Part shown: positions 15,772 through 23,981 of the stretch, in pieces | Layout: every line of letters starts with the position of its first letter | How positions within the stretch are numbered: position 1 is the stretch's first letter | Origin: Paraburkholderia aspalathi | GTDB taxonomy: Bacteria > Pseudomonadota > Gammaproteobacteria > Burkholderiales > Burkholderiaceae | Direction: 5' to 3' | Length of the DNA: 64,000 bases | Assembly: GCF_900116445.1 (NCBI RefSeq) | Contig: NZ_FPBH01000011.1 | Location: 1-64,000, forward strand | Translations under genes and position numbers: made by a program | Notes under the pieces: model-generated | What the model saw: only the letters and a program-made list of their open reading frames with translations | Databases searched by the model: none | Told to the model about the DNA's origin: nothing

Positions 15772-16045
15772 GCGGCAAGAAAGCCGTGTTTCCGGCGCGG
15801 CCCCGCCACGCTGGCGCCGCGCACCGCTGTCTGCAGCGGCTTGTTGCGTTACGATGCAGAGCTGGCTGACGCCAGACAGGCCGCGACCTCGTTGCCCGTC
15901 CATCGAGGAATGCCGGAAACACGTTTTCAAAAGGTTGTCGCAAGAACATGAAGTCATCACAATCGCGCGGGACACGCCGGCACGCTAAGGACGCCAAACG
16001 CGTCATCGAATCCACCCGCAGCAGCTACGTGTCGAGGACGGCGCC

Positions 16046-17482
16046 ATGACCGGCGACACACGTAATTCACATGTCGGCTGGCTGCCGTACATCGTCGCGG
16101 CCACCTTCTTTATGGAGTATCTCGACACCACGGTGATCGCCACTGCTTTGCCGCAGATGGCGCACTCGTTCGGCGTCGGGCCGAACAGCCTGAGTCTCGG
16201 CATGACGGCCTACATGCTGGCGCTGGCGATTTTCATCCCGGTGAGCGGTTGGGTTGCCGACCGCTGCGGTTCGCGCACGGTGTTCTTCAGCGCGATCGGC
16301 GTATTCACGGTGGCTTCGGTGTTGTGCGGCTTGTCGCAGAACGTGACCGAATTTACCGCCGCGCGGCTGCTGCAAGGCATGGGTGGCGCGATGATGGTGC
16401 CGGTGGGCCGTTTGATCGTCGTCCGCAGCACGGAAAAGAGCCGGATGATGCAGGCGATCTCGACCATCACCTGGCCGGCCATTGCCGCGCCGGTGGTTGG
16501 GCCGCCGGTCGGCGGCTTCATCACCACCTATGCGTCATGGCGCTGGATCTTCCTGCTGAACGTGCCGTTCGGTCTGGCAGCGATGGCCGTTGCACTCGCG
16601 CTGGTGCCGAACCTGCGCGGCACCGAACGCAAGCCGCTCGACGTCGTCGGCCTCCTGCTGAGCGCCACAACGCTCACGGCGATTCTGTACGGCGCTGAAC
16701 TGGCGAGCCAGCCCGGCGAAAATCCCTGGGTGGCGGGCGCGTTTATCCTGGGCGGATTGCTGATGGGCGTGGTGGCGTTCCAGCATGCGAAGCGTCACCC
16801 GCATCCGCTGATCGACGTCTCCACGCTGAAAATCCCGACCTTCTCCGTGACGGTGGTAACCGGCTCGTTCACGCGGATCGGCATTGGCGCGGTGCCGTAT
16901 CTGATGCCGCTGCTGTTTCAGGTCGGTTTCGGGTTGTCGGCGTTCAAGTCGGGCCTGTTGCTGCTCGCGAGCGCGCTCGGCAATCTCGGCATGAAGGCGC
17001 TGACCACGCGCATTCTGCAACGCTACGGCTTCCGCATGGTGTCGATTATCGACGTGGTGGTGGCCGGCGTTTTCATCATTGCCTGCGGGCTGTTGACGCC
17101 GAACGTGCCGCTCGCGCTAGTGCTGTTCGTCGTGTTCATCTACGGCGTAGCGCGCTCGATGCAATTTTCGACGCTTGCCACCCTCGCCTACGCCGACGTC
17201 GCACAGCCGCAGATGAGCGCGGCAAGCACGCTATGGAGCGCCGCCGCGCAGATGACGATCGGTTTGGGCATCGCCTTCGGCGCCGTCTCGCTGCGCGCAG
17301 CAGCGTTCTTCAACGGCGAGACGACCGGCCGTGTATTCACCCTGGACGATTTCCGCCTCGCGTTCCTGTTTGCCGGCGTGCTGACGCTGGTGTCCGTGAC
17401 CGGCTACCTGGGCCTCGCGCGCGACGCCGGACAGAGTATTGGCGGCGGTTCGCGCGGCACCGAAGATCCGGCGAAGGGCTGA
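16046..17482 (+). CDS. MFS transporter, DHA2 (EmrB/QacA-like) family
   Basis: An inner membrane proton-driven exporter with 478 residues and about 14 predicted helices. The family motifs include FMEYLDTTVIATALPQM in helix 1 (DHA2 motif D1), a motif A-like DRCGSRTVFF loop after helix 2, and GPPVGGFI in helix 5 (motif C, antiporter signature). No membrane-fusion (EmrA) partner is adjacent, and prpB lies 274 nt upstream, so it is probably an independent unit. Substrate is unknown; multidrug or metabolite export is the usual role. Confidence 0.87.
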   Translation: MTGDTRNSHVGWLPYIVAATFFMEYLDTTVIATALPQMAHSFGVGPNSLSLGMTAYMLALAIFIPVSGWVADRCGSRTVFFSAIGVFTVASVLCGLSQNVTEFTAARLLQGMGGAMMVPVGRLIVVRSTEKSRMMQAISTITWPAIAAPVVGPPVGGFITTYASWRWIFLLNVPFGLAAMAVALALVPNLRGTERKPLDVVGLLLSATTLTAILYGAELASQPGENPWVAGAFILGGLLMGVVAFQHAKRHPHPLIDVSTLKIPTFSVTVVTGSFTRIGIGAVPYLMPLLFQVGFGLSAFKSGLLLLASALGNLGMKALTTRILQRYGFRMVSIIDVVVAGVFIIACGLLTPNVPLALVLFVVFIYGVARSMQFSTLATLAYADVAQPQMSAASTLWSAAAQMTIGLGIAFGAVSLRAAAFFNGETTGRVFTLDDFRLAFLFAGVLTLVSVTGYLGLARDAGQSIGGGSRGTEDPAKG

Positions 17483-17596
17483 GCTCGCAGCGGGCCGGAA
17501 GGATGAAAAGGTTTGAAGCGGAGTTGAAGCAGCGGCGCAGTGCCCAACCGGCACCGCATCCTTTGATTGCTTGATCAGAACCAGCGGGGACGCGCA

Positions 17597-18030
17597 GTGC
17601 AAGCGAACGATTTGACGATTTCGAGCAGCAAGGCCGACCTCGACATAGAGATGGTCTACGCGTTTCTGTCGCAGGAAACGGCGTGGGCGAAGGGCATGCC
17701 GCGTGAGACGTTCGACCGGGCGATAGCGGGGCGCTATGTTTCGGCGCGTATGTCGAAGGCAGGCAGATCGCGTTTGCCCGCCTGATCACGGACCAGGCAA
17801 CATTCGCCTACCTGTGCGATGTATTCGTGCTGCCGGCGTACCGTGGCAAGGGATACGCGTCGGCGTTGATGAAGCATGTATTCGGCAGCCCGTCGCTGAC
17901 CGGTTTGCGCAGAATTGTGCTGGTGACGACAGACGCTCACCACGTCTACGAACCGCACGGCTTTAAGGGATTGGCAACGCCGGAGCGTTATATGGAAGTG
18001 CACAACCCGGACGTTTACAAGACGGCTTAA
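17597..18030 (+). pseudogene. GNAT family N-acetyltransferase, frameshifted
   Basis: Two frames together spell one GNAT protein of about 144 residues. The first half (from GTG 17597, ISSSKADLDIEMVYAFLSQE...) runs into a stop near 17785. The second half, in the +1-shifted frame, continues FGAYVEGRQIAFARLITDQ and contains the acetyl-CoA loop LPAYRGKGYASALM (consensus Q/RxxGxG/A) and HGF near the end. The frames join at the GGGG run 17728-17731; one extra G would restore a continuous protein. It is either a pseudogene, a phase-variable gene or a sequencing error in a homopolymer. Both halves retain normal family sequence, so the shift is recent or artefactual. Confidence 0.75.
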
Positions 18031-18270
18031 GCGGAGCGCGGGCGGCTGCTGACGGGACCGCCTATTGACATAGCACGCGCGCAGGCCGGGCGCCCTGTTC
18101 GCCTACGTCCGGGCGGACGAACTGCTCCTGATCGCCGGCAGCCGTTGCAACACTGTCATCTGCGCGCCACGTTCGACGGGTACTTTTCGGCGACAACATA
18201 ACCCGTCCCGACCCGATGCCACAGCCTACCGTGCGCGACAGCCACAGCCGCACCACACAAGGCGGCCGCC

Positions 18271-18918
18271 TTGCTTAAAGCCGCCTCCACCAGTGCGCTG
18301 CTCAACGCCTTTCTCATGGCGCTGCAGATTGCCATCGGCCTGACTGCGCATTCGGACGGGCTGGTCGCGGACGGTGTCCACACCTTGAGCGACCTGGCCG
18401 CAGACGGCGTCGTGCTGATCGTGCTGTACCTCAGTTCGAAACACCTGAACGCAACGCCGCGTGAAGGGGACGGCAGCACCACTCAAGCCTTGGCATCCCT
18501 CTTCATCGCCGTCCTGCTGATTGTTACGGCAGCCCAAATGCTCTGGCACAGCATCGGCCAAACCGCCACGTTGAGCGGCAACACGACGATGCAAGTCGGC
18601 GCGCTCGCCGTCAGCGGCTTCGTCACGATCGCCAAGGAAATGCTGTTCCGCTACCTGCGTGCCGAAGGCCAGCGCACCGGCTCGGCGATTCTGCTGGCAA
18701 GTGCCTGGCACGCACGAATGGATGCAGTGTCGGCACTGGTCGCGACATTGGGAGTGGCCGGCAGCATCGCGGGCATGCCGATGCTCGACCACGTGGCAGG
18801 CGCGGCGATCGGCCTGATGATCATGCGCATGGGCTGTGTCGGCGCGCGCAGCGCATTGAAGCAACTGTTAGCAGCCGGTGATCCGGGAAAAGCCGCCGCA
18901 CCGCACGCAGCCGAATAG
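18271..18918 (+). CDS. Cation diffusion facilitator-like transporter (short, N-terminus uncertain)
   Basis: An inner membrane protein with 215 residues from the TTG at 18271 and about five or six helices. It has the CDF metal-site motifs ADGVHTLSD in helix 2 and AWHARMD in helix 5 (HxxxD), so zinc, iron or cobalt efflux is the likely role. The cytoplasmic C-terminal domain of full-length CDFs (about 300 residues) is absent. An ATG at 18216 opens a frame reading MPQPTVRDSHSRTTQGGRLA that stops at 18276-18278, exactly where this frame begins at the TT of GCTTAAA. One base less would fuse it as a normal N-terminus, so a frameshift is possible. Confidence 0.72.
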   Translation: MLKAASTSALLNAFLMALQIAIGLTAHSDGLVADGVHTLSDLAADGVVLIVLYLSSKHLNATPREGDGSTTQALASLFIAVLLIVTAAQMLWHSIGQTATLSGNTTMQVGALAVSGFVTIAKEMLFRYLRAEGQRTGSAILLASAWHARMDAVSALVATLGVAGSIAGMPMLDHVAGAAIGLMIMRMGCVGARSALKQLLAAGDPGKAAAPHAAE

Positions 18919-18924
18919 CGCGTC

Positions 18925-19806
18925 TCAGCCGTACGCGCGCTCGCGCATCCACTTCGTCATGATCCATTTGTCGCCGCCGAGCACCGGCGCGCCGCCGTGC
19001 AAGGTCAGGGGATCGAGTTGACGCTGGCCGTTCATATAGCGGAAATACACCGCCCCACCCTTGACCGCCGCGACTGACATGCCCGCTTCCGGGAAGATCG
19101 TTTCGCCGCCGTCGGGCACGTCGTTCAGATAGATCACCAGAGTCGACACGCGCTGGCCGCCCTGGGCGGTGTGCACCGCGCTGCCGGGCTGATCGGGCGG
19201 GAAATAATCGAAGTGCGGGCGATATTCGCCGGTCGTGCCGTAATGCAGAATCTGCAGCCCCTCGCCGTTTTCAACCGGCCAGTTCATCAGGCTCGAGATG
19301 CGGCGGTCCATCTTTTCGATGAACGCGTCTTCCCCGCGCTGATACCAGATGCCTTCGCTGGTACGGTTGCGGATCACGTCTTCCTTGCCGGTGGCGGGAT
19401 TGACCGTGGTTGAGCGTTTCAATCGATGACGCGAACGCTCGATCATCTCGTCGCATTCGTCGGGCGAAAGCACATCCCCGAACACGATCACCTGGGGCCG
19501 CTCGCAGCGCATCAACACGCGGACGTCGCGATCGTGCGCACGGATCACATTGCCGCGTGCAACGGGCGACTCGTCGTATTGGTAGGTTTGCGGCGAGGTT
19601 TTGACGAGAGCAGCCTCGGTCGCTACGGCCGCCGGGGCGGCTCCTGCGTCGGCCGGGCTCATGCCGAACGCTTTGCGCACTTCCGCGCGCGCGGCTTCCG
19701 TGGCGAAGCCGGCTTGCACCATCGCGTCGATCATCGAGTCGATGCTGCAACCGCGCGCTACGTTGCTGCTCAGCCACGCTTCCCATGACGCATCCACTAC
19801 CGGCAT
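18925..19806 (-). CDS. Prolyl 4-hydroxylase-like 2-oxoglutarate/Fe(II) oxygenase
   Basis: The protein has 293 residues. The N-terminal 70 form a helical segment, and the C-terminal 190 form a P4Hc double-stranded beta-helix. The iron ligands are visible in PHFDYF (HxD) and TLHGG near the C-terminus, followed by the 2-oxoglutarate lysine in GGDKWIMTKW. Bacterial P4H enzymes hydroxylate proline in proteins or peptides, for example in elongation factor Tu; the substrate here is unknown. It is convergent with the CDF gene (7-nt gap), starts at ATG 19806 behind GGGGAG, and shows no operon partner. Confidence 0.88.
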   Translation of the reverse strand: MPVVDASWEAWLSSNVARGCSIDSMIDAMVQAGFATEAARAEVRKAFGMSPADAGAAPAAVATEAALVKTSPQTYQYDESPVARGNVIRAHDRDVRVLMRCERPQVIVFGDVLSPDECDEMIERSRHRLKRSTTVNPATGKEDVIRNRTSEGIWYQRGEDAFIEKMDRRISSLMNWPVENGEGLQILHYGTTGEYRPHFDYFPPDQPGSAVHTAQGGQRVSTLVIYLNDVPDGGETIFPEAGMSVAAVKGGAVYFRYMNGQRQLDPLTLHGGAPVLGGDKWIMTKWMRERAYG

Positions 19807-19914
19807 AGAACTCCCCGCTTGTCGATATCACGAAATACTGCATCAACTGGCCGGTTCATAGCAAGACTGGGGTATGCGCCGGGATGCCCCCTGGTCGGCC
19901 CCGGGGCTCACCCG

Positions 19915-20394
19915 TTAAGCGCTGCGCTGCCGGCGTCGATAGAGGTCGAGGCCTTTTCTCGCCTGCGCCCTGATCGCGCCCTGTACGAACGGTGTCCAGC
20001 CGAGCAGCAGGCCCTTGAATCCTAAAGCCTGACGGGCCCAACGCCAAAGGTCGAAGGTATCGCGATGTTCGACGATACGGCCGTCGCGGAACACGAAGCG
20101 GGCGTCGATGCTGTTCACCACCGTGCGGCCCGTCTGACTGAACGTGTAACGGGCCACCCAGTGGGCGCGGCCGCTGAGCTCGTCAGCTTCGACGCCGTCG
20201 AACGTCAGCGAGAAGTCCTGCGCGCGCGACACCAGCATGCGCCACATGTCGCGGGCCTCTTCGCCACGCAGCTCGCCAAAGGCCGGATCGCTGAAGACCA
20301 CATCGTCGGCATAGCAGCCAGCCATCGTTTCCGCGTCGCGTTGCTGGAACGCGGTGTAAAACCGCTCGATCAGTTCGGTGTTGGGATGGCTCAT
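19915..20394 (-). CDS. SnoaL-like / NTF2-fold protein
   Basis: A 159-residue cytoplasmic protein of the nuclear transport factor 2 fold: HPNTELIERFYTAFQQRDAE...CYADDVVFSDPAFGELRG is the classic SnoaL-like opening, followed by a beta-sheet with ARFVFRDGRIVEHRDTFDLW. Members act as small-molecule isomerases, hydrolases or simple binding proteins, so no substrate can be assigned. The C-terminal 25 residues are strongly basic (ARKGLDLYRRRQR). It lies upstream of the prolyl hydroxylase-like gene on the same strand with a 108-nt gap, which may mean co-transcription. Confidence 0.8.
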   Translation of the reverse strand: MSHPNTELIERFYTAFQQRDAETMAGCYADDVVFSDPAFGELRGEEARDMWRMLVSRAQDFSLTFDGVEADELSGRAHWVARYTFSQTGRTVVNSIDARFVFRDGRIVEHRDTFDLWRWARQALGFKGLLLGWTPFVQGAIRAQARKGLDLYRRRQRSA

Positions 20395-20658
20395 TTTCTT
20401 GTGTTTATGCGTTACCCGGTCAGCCGGTGGTGGAAACGGCCCGGAAAGGAGCGCGCGCCTGAGCGCGCACGCTGCACACGATATCGGAAAATGGGGCCGC
20501 CGGGTCGGCGACGCCCACCCGGTAAAAACGCCGCGGCTACCCTCACGCCGCCTTTCGTTATATCCTGTCGAATATCACGGTATGCTTTTGTGCAGCGCAG
20601 CGACCCGCCCGCCAATCGCGTACGACCAAGCAAAACAAGCAAGCAGGAGCCAGCAGCA

Positions 20659-21309
20659 GTGCCTAGTCGATCCACATCGCGACCCACATTGCGATCCCCG
20701 TCGCCCGACCCGGCGGGACGCCGCCCGAAAGGACTTCCGTCGACCATCGTCGCGGTGAAATCGGCGTCCGAACGTGGCCGCGCCGAACTGATTCGGGATG
20801 TCGTCGACGCTTACCGGCGCCTTTACGGCAGCGTGCAGCGCTTCGTGCTGATGCTGACGGGCGACCAGTTGAACTTCGCGTCGGTGGGCACATCGGGCTC
20901 GCACTCATTGAACCAGTTGCTGTCGATCCTGGCCGAACAGGCCAAGGCGACGGCTTTTGCCCGTCTGCGCGATCTGAAAGCATCGATCGAAGAGGCGCGC
21001 TCAGCCGAGCAACTTCGCGACGCGATCTTCTCGGATGCGTTCAGCAACGACCTGGCCGCATTACGCAAGGTGGTGGCGGAACTCGAACGGCTCGATACCG
21101 CGTTTATCGGTCTGTGCGTCGGGCATGTTCTGGATCAGCATGCACGGGCAGCCGGCGGCGCAGCGCCGGCCGGCACCCGTCGCGCCGCCGGCCGCACCAC
21201 CGCGGCAGTTCCCGCCGCCGGTGCCGCCACTGCTTCTGTCACCGCTTCAGCCACGATCACGCAGCGCAAATCACGCGCTGAGCGGACGCTCGTCCACCCG
21301 AACGACTAA
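20659..21309 (+). CDS. Uncharacterised helical protein beside the DUF2325 gene
   Basis: From GTG 20659, which follows AGGAG by 10 nt, the protein has 216 residues. It has a Ser/Arg/Pro-rich N-terminus (1-35), a predicted all-helical core (about 40-165, ELIRDVVDAYRRLYGSVQRF and later SLNQLLSILAEQAKATAFAR), and an Ala-rich low-complexity tail (165-205). No signal peptide, metal motif or enzyme signature is visible, and no family was recognised. The frame is open for 600 nt upstream, but that part is antisense to the SnoaL-like gene. It is followed after 149 nt by the DUF2325 gene on the same strand, with a ModE-like operator between them. Confidence 0.65.
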   Translation: MPSRSTSRPTLRSPSPDPAGRRPKGLPSTIVAVKSASERGRAELIRDVVDAYRRLYGSVQRFVLMLTGDQLNFASVGTSGSHSLNQLLSILAEQAKATAFARLRDLKASIEEARSAEQLRDAIFSDAFSNDLAALRKVVAELERLDTAFIGLCVGHVLDQHARAAGGAAPAGTRRAAGRTTAAVPAAGAATASVTASATITQRKSRAERTLVHPND

Positions 21310-21347
21310 TTCGTCATTGCCGCATATGAACGTTTTCTTTCACCGAT

Positions 21348-21371
21348 CGCTATATCTTTTCGAATATATCG
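21348..21371. promoter_or_regulatory. ModE-like operator upstream of the DUF2325 gene
   Basis: CGCTATAT (21348-21355), an 8-nt spacer, then ATATATCG (21364-21371). The E. coli ModE consensus is near CGTTATAT-N8-ATATAACG, so each half matches 7 of 8. It lies 88 nt upstream of the DUF2325 start, and a modE-type gene is 1.5 kb away. Recognition was by eye. Confidence 0.6.
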
Positions 21372-21458
21372 CCGATATCAACAGCAGCGCCTGCATGGCG
21401 CGGATGTCCAGCACGCACGTTCAGTCAGCCTGACGCCAGATCCGGATTCGAGGTCCTC

Positions 21459-22811
21459 ATGCACACGCCGCCGTTTCGTCTCGCCCAGCCTTCGCGTCTC
21501 AAACTGTCCGGCGACGAGCTTGCCGGCACCGGCTTGCGCGTAGCCGATCCGTGCTGCACGCCCGCCAAGGAGTCGTTCTCGAACACCAAACGGCGCGCCC
21601 GCCTCGCCGAGCTCGATGGCCAGTTGCATTGCTCGATCATCGGCACCTGTCTCAGCACGCACGAACTGCGCAAGCTGGTGCCTAAATTTACCGGCCTCGA
21701 TCGCCGGGACGCGAGCGATCTGGAGATTCATCACTCGGCAGTCGAACTCGCGATCGATGGCGGCGCGGGCGCCAAAGCCCTGCACAAGTTGCTCGACGAG
21801 CACTATGCGGTGGCGATCCGCCGTTTCGACAAAGCCGCCGACGATGTCGAGCTGCTGAAGCTCTGGGACGAAGCACTGAAAAGCGGTGAGATCCCGCCGG
21901 CTTACTGGGCCCTGATGACGCATCCGTGCGCGACTCTGCATGTGCGCCAGAAAGCGTTCGGTGAATTGCACATGCTGTCGCATCTGGTCGGTGCGGCGAA
22001 TCGCGCGGACATCCGCAGGCTGGTTGCGCTCGAAGCGGAAAACGCCGAGTTGAAAGAGAAAGTCGAGCGGCAACAAAGCCGCTTGCAGGAACTCAGCACG
22101 CAGCGCGACGCAGCGATCGCCGCGCTCAACGAGCAGATCGCGCAACTCACCGCCCTCGCCACACGCCAGACGCCGACGGATCCTTCCGATCTCGAAGTGG
22201 AGATATCAAGGCTGCGCGACAAGCTCGCCGACAGCGACCAACGGGTGGCGTTGCATACGAGCCGCCGTGAGGCCGCTGAACAGCGTGTGCTGCAGGAGCA
22301 AGGCGCGGCACTCGCATTGCGCAAGAGCCGCGATGAGGCGTTGGCGCAGCTCCTGTTGGTGCAAAACGAATGCGACGCGCTGGAACGCGCGACGGTGAAT
22401 TCAGCGGAAAGCAGCCATGGCGCGCAGACGCGGCAAGCCAGCCTCGACAGCGTGCGCGGCAAACGGATTGTCTATGTGGGCGGCCGCCCAAGCTCGAACG
22501 CCGCGCTCAAGCGGCTGGTGGAGGCCGCCGGTGGCGATTTCGTGGTGCACGACGGCGGTGTGGAAGATCGCAAAGGTCTGCTTGCCGCCGCGTTGCCGGG
22601 TGCCGATATCGTCGTGTTTCCGGTCGACTGCGTCGATCATGATTCGATGAATACGCTCAAGCGCGTGTGCGAGCGCCATCAGATCGACTATCACCCGTTG
22701 CGCACGGCAAGCGTGGCCAGCTTTGTGGAATTGGTGGACCGGCTGCGCCCCGAGCATCTTGCCCAGTTGGGCCATCAACCGCCCTCGGCGTTTTGCCTGC
22801 GCCACGGCTGA
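21459..22811 (+). CDS. DUF2325 domain protein with long coiled coil
   Basis: The protein has 450 residues. An N-terminal region (about 1-190) contains an HCSIIGTCLSTHELR segment and a His/Asp-rich helical part (SDLEIHHSAVELAIDGG). A long coiled coil (about 190-330, leucine heptads, many Glu/Arg/Gln) leads to a C-terminal DUF2325 domain (about 335-435) starting RIVYVGGRPSSNAALKRLVE, with a Rossmann-like glycine turn and the DIVVFPVDCVDHDSMNTLKR block. DUF2325 proteins are uncharacterised. Genomic context puts this one at the molybdenum module: modE is convergent 23 nt away and a ModE-like box lies upstream. GAGG precedes the ATG by 5 nt. A role in molybdenum handling is inference. Confidence 0.82.
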   Translation: MHTPPFRLAQPSRLKLSGDELAGTGLRVADPCCTPAKESFSNTKRRARLAELDGQLHCSIIGTCLSTHELRKLVPKFTGLDRRDASDLEIHHSAVELAIDGGAGAKALHKLLDEHYAVAIRRFDKAADDVELLKLWDEALKSGEIPPAYWALMTHPCATLHVRQKAFGELHMLSHLVGAANRADIRRLVALEAENAELKEKVERQQSRLQELSTQRDAAIAALNEQIAQLTALATRQTPTDPSDLEVEISRLRDKLADSDQRVALHTSRREAAEQRVLQEQGAALALRKSRDEALAQLLLVQNECDALERATVNSAESSHGAQTRQASLDSVRGKRIVYVGGRPSSNAALKRLVEAAGGDFVVHDGGVEDRKGLLAAALPGADIVVFPVDCVDHDSMNTLKRVCERHQIDYHPLRTASVASFVELVDRLRPEHLAQLGHQPPSAFCLRHG

Positions 22812-22834
22812 GCGGCGAGTACGAGGGGCCGTGC

Positions 22835-23233
22835 TCAGGAACGAATCAGCCGGGTCAACTCGGCGATCTGTTTCGCGCAGCTTCGCTGGGCCTCATCTTC
22901 GACATCGCGGTACAGATGAATGATGCGTTCGCCGACCGGCGTCAGCGTGCAACCGCCGCCGCTTTGACCGCCCTGCTCCGAGTGCGTGGCCGGCGTTTTG
23001 AGCGAGCGATTCAGTTCGTCGATCAGCAGCCAGGCGCGCCGGTACGACATGCCGAGGCTGCGCGCCGCAGCCGAGATCGAGCCGTATTCGCGCACGGCTT
23101 CCAGCAGTTCGACTTTGCCCGGTCCGAGCGCGACAGCGTCGCCGCTGCGGATGCGCATTCTGAAGCGCACTTCGGGGCGTGGTTTCGCGGATTTTGTCGC
23201 GGGGCTTGGTTTGGTTTTCGCGGTATCAGCCAT
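22835..23233 (-). CDS. modE: ModE-type winged-helix regulator lacking the molybdate-binding domain
   Basis: The protein has 132 residues from ATG 23233. After a Lys/Pro-rich leader (about 1-25) it contains only the N-terminal ModE/LysR-like winged helix: GPGKVELLEAVREYGSISAA, SYRRAWLLIDELNRS and a Gly-rich wing GGQSGGGCTLTPVGERII. The C-terminal di-mop molybdate-binding domain of E. coli ModE (262 residues) is absent, as in many beta-proteobacterial homologues. It is the last gene of a minus-strand operon after nifQ (52-nt gap). How it senses molybdate without a mop domain is not visible; the mop-like tail of the fused ModBC protein is a different molecule. Confidence 0.87.
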   Translation of the reverse strand: MADTAKTKPSPATKSAKPRPEVRFRMRIRSGDAVALGPGKVELLEAVREYGSISAAARSLGMSYRRAWLLIDELNRSLKTPATHSEQGGQSGGGCTLTPVGERIIHLYRDVEDEAQRSCAKQIAELTRLIRS

Positions 23234-23285
23234 GCGCGAAAGCATACACGAACCGTCTCGCGCTGCCATCCTGGCTGAATGGCCT

Positions 23286-23927
23286 TCATCGGCGGTCGGG
23301 AAAGCAATGCCCATAGTCTTCGCAGCCCGGACAACCGGGTGCCGGGCCGGGCTGAAGCCCTAAGGAAAACGCGCGTTGCTGAGCGAGGAATTTCTTCCAG
23401 CGCAGATTCTCGACATTCAGCAACACGAGCGTGGGGAAATAGCGCGTCAGCATCCATGTGACTTCTTCCCGGCCCGCAAGACCGAGGTCACGCCATAGGT
23501 GATCCGGCCGCAAGCATGCGTGAGCGATGATTGAGGCGAGGCAGCGAGCGTCGTTCGTGTCGACGGCGGTACTGGCGTACGTGAGCAGGAGTGCGTGCAG
23601 CGTGGAGACGAATGCCGCGTGTTCGCTGGTGTCGACAGGTGGCAATGCGGGCAAGGAGGCAAACACGGGCGCAGAGGCACGCACAAAGTGCCGCTCCAGC
23701 AGCGCGCGCCACGCTGGCTGCGACAACCCAAGCAACACAAGTTCGTCGCGCACGTCGCGCGCGGCAATCAGCTTGGCGAACAATCGCGTATCGGGTGACG
23801 CGGGGTCCGTGGCTGCAACCAGCCACTTCGCCGTGCGCTCGGCAACCCGCGCATCGAGCGACGCGAACAGCGGTTCGGGGCTGGGCGCGGCAGGTTCCGC
23901 AACAGGCGAAAGCGGTTCGTCAGACAT
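23286..23927 (-). CDS. nifQ: NifQ family molybdenum protein
   Basis: The protein has 213 residues from ATG 23927. The conserved NifQ core is clear: LASIIAHACLRPDHLWRDLG, then TRYFPTLVLLNVENLRWKKF and a C-terminal Cys cluster. Known NifQ proteins carry an Fe-S/Mo cluster at Cx4Cx2Cx5C and donate molybdenum for FeMo-cofactor synthesis. Here only Cx2Cx5C remains (Cys199, 202 and 208); the first position (194) is glycine. The context is molybdate transport and regulation, with no nif structural genes in the window, so it may deliver molybdenum to molybdopterin enzymes instead. It is probably co-transcribed with the oxidoreductase upstream (54-nt gap) and modE downstream. Confidence 0.85.
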   Translation of the reverse strand: MSDEPLSPVAEPAAPSPEPLFASLDARVAERTAKWLVAATDPASPDTRLFAKLIAARDVRDELVLLGLSQPAWRALLERHFVRASAPVFASLPALPPVDTSEHAAFVSTLHALLLTYASTAVDTNDARCLASIIAHACLRPDHLWRDLGLAGREEVTWMLTRYFPTLVLLNVENLRWKKFLAQQRAFSLGLQPGPAPGCPGCEDYGHCFPDRR

Positions 23928-23981
23928 GGCGGCAGCACGATGAAGAACATCGAACCATATTACGCCCGTCATTCGAATCAC

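Noticed and set aside
14848..15975. A 375-codon frame on the minus strand
   Set aside because: Covers prpB and its promoter in antisense. prpB is certain and this product has no domain.
20065..20658. Upstream in-frame extension of the unknown gene before DUF2325
   Set aside because: It is antisense to the SnoaL-like gene and lacks a ribosome-binding site, while GTG 20659 has AGGAG upstream.
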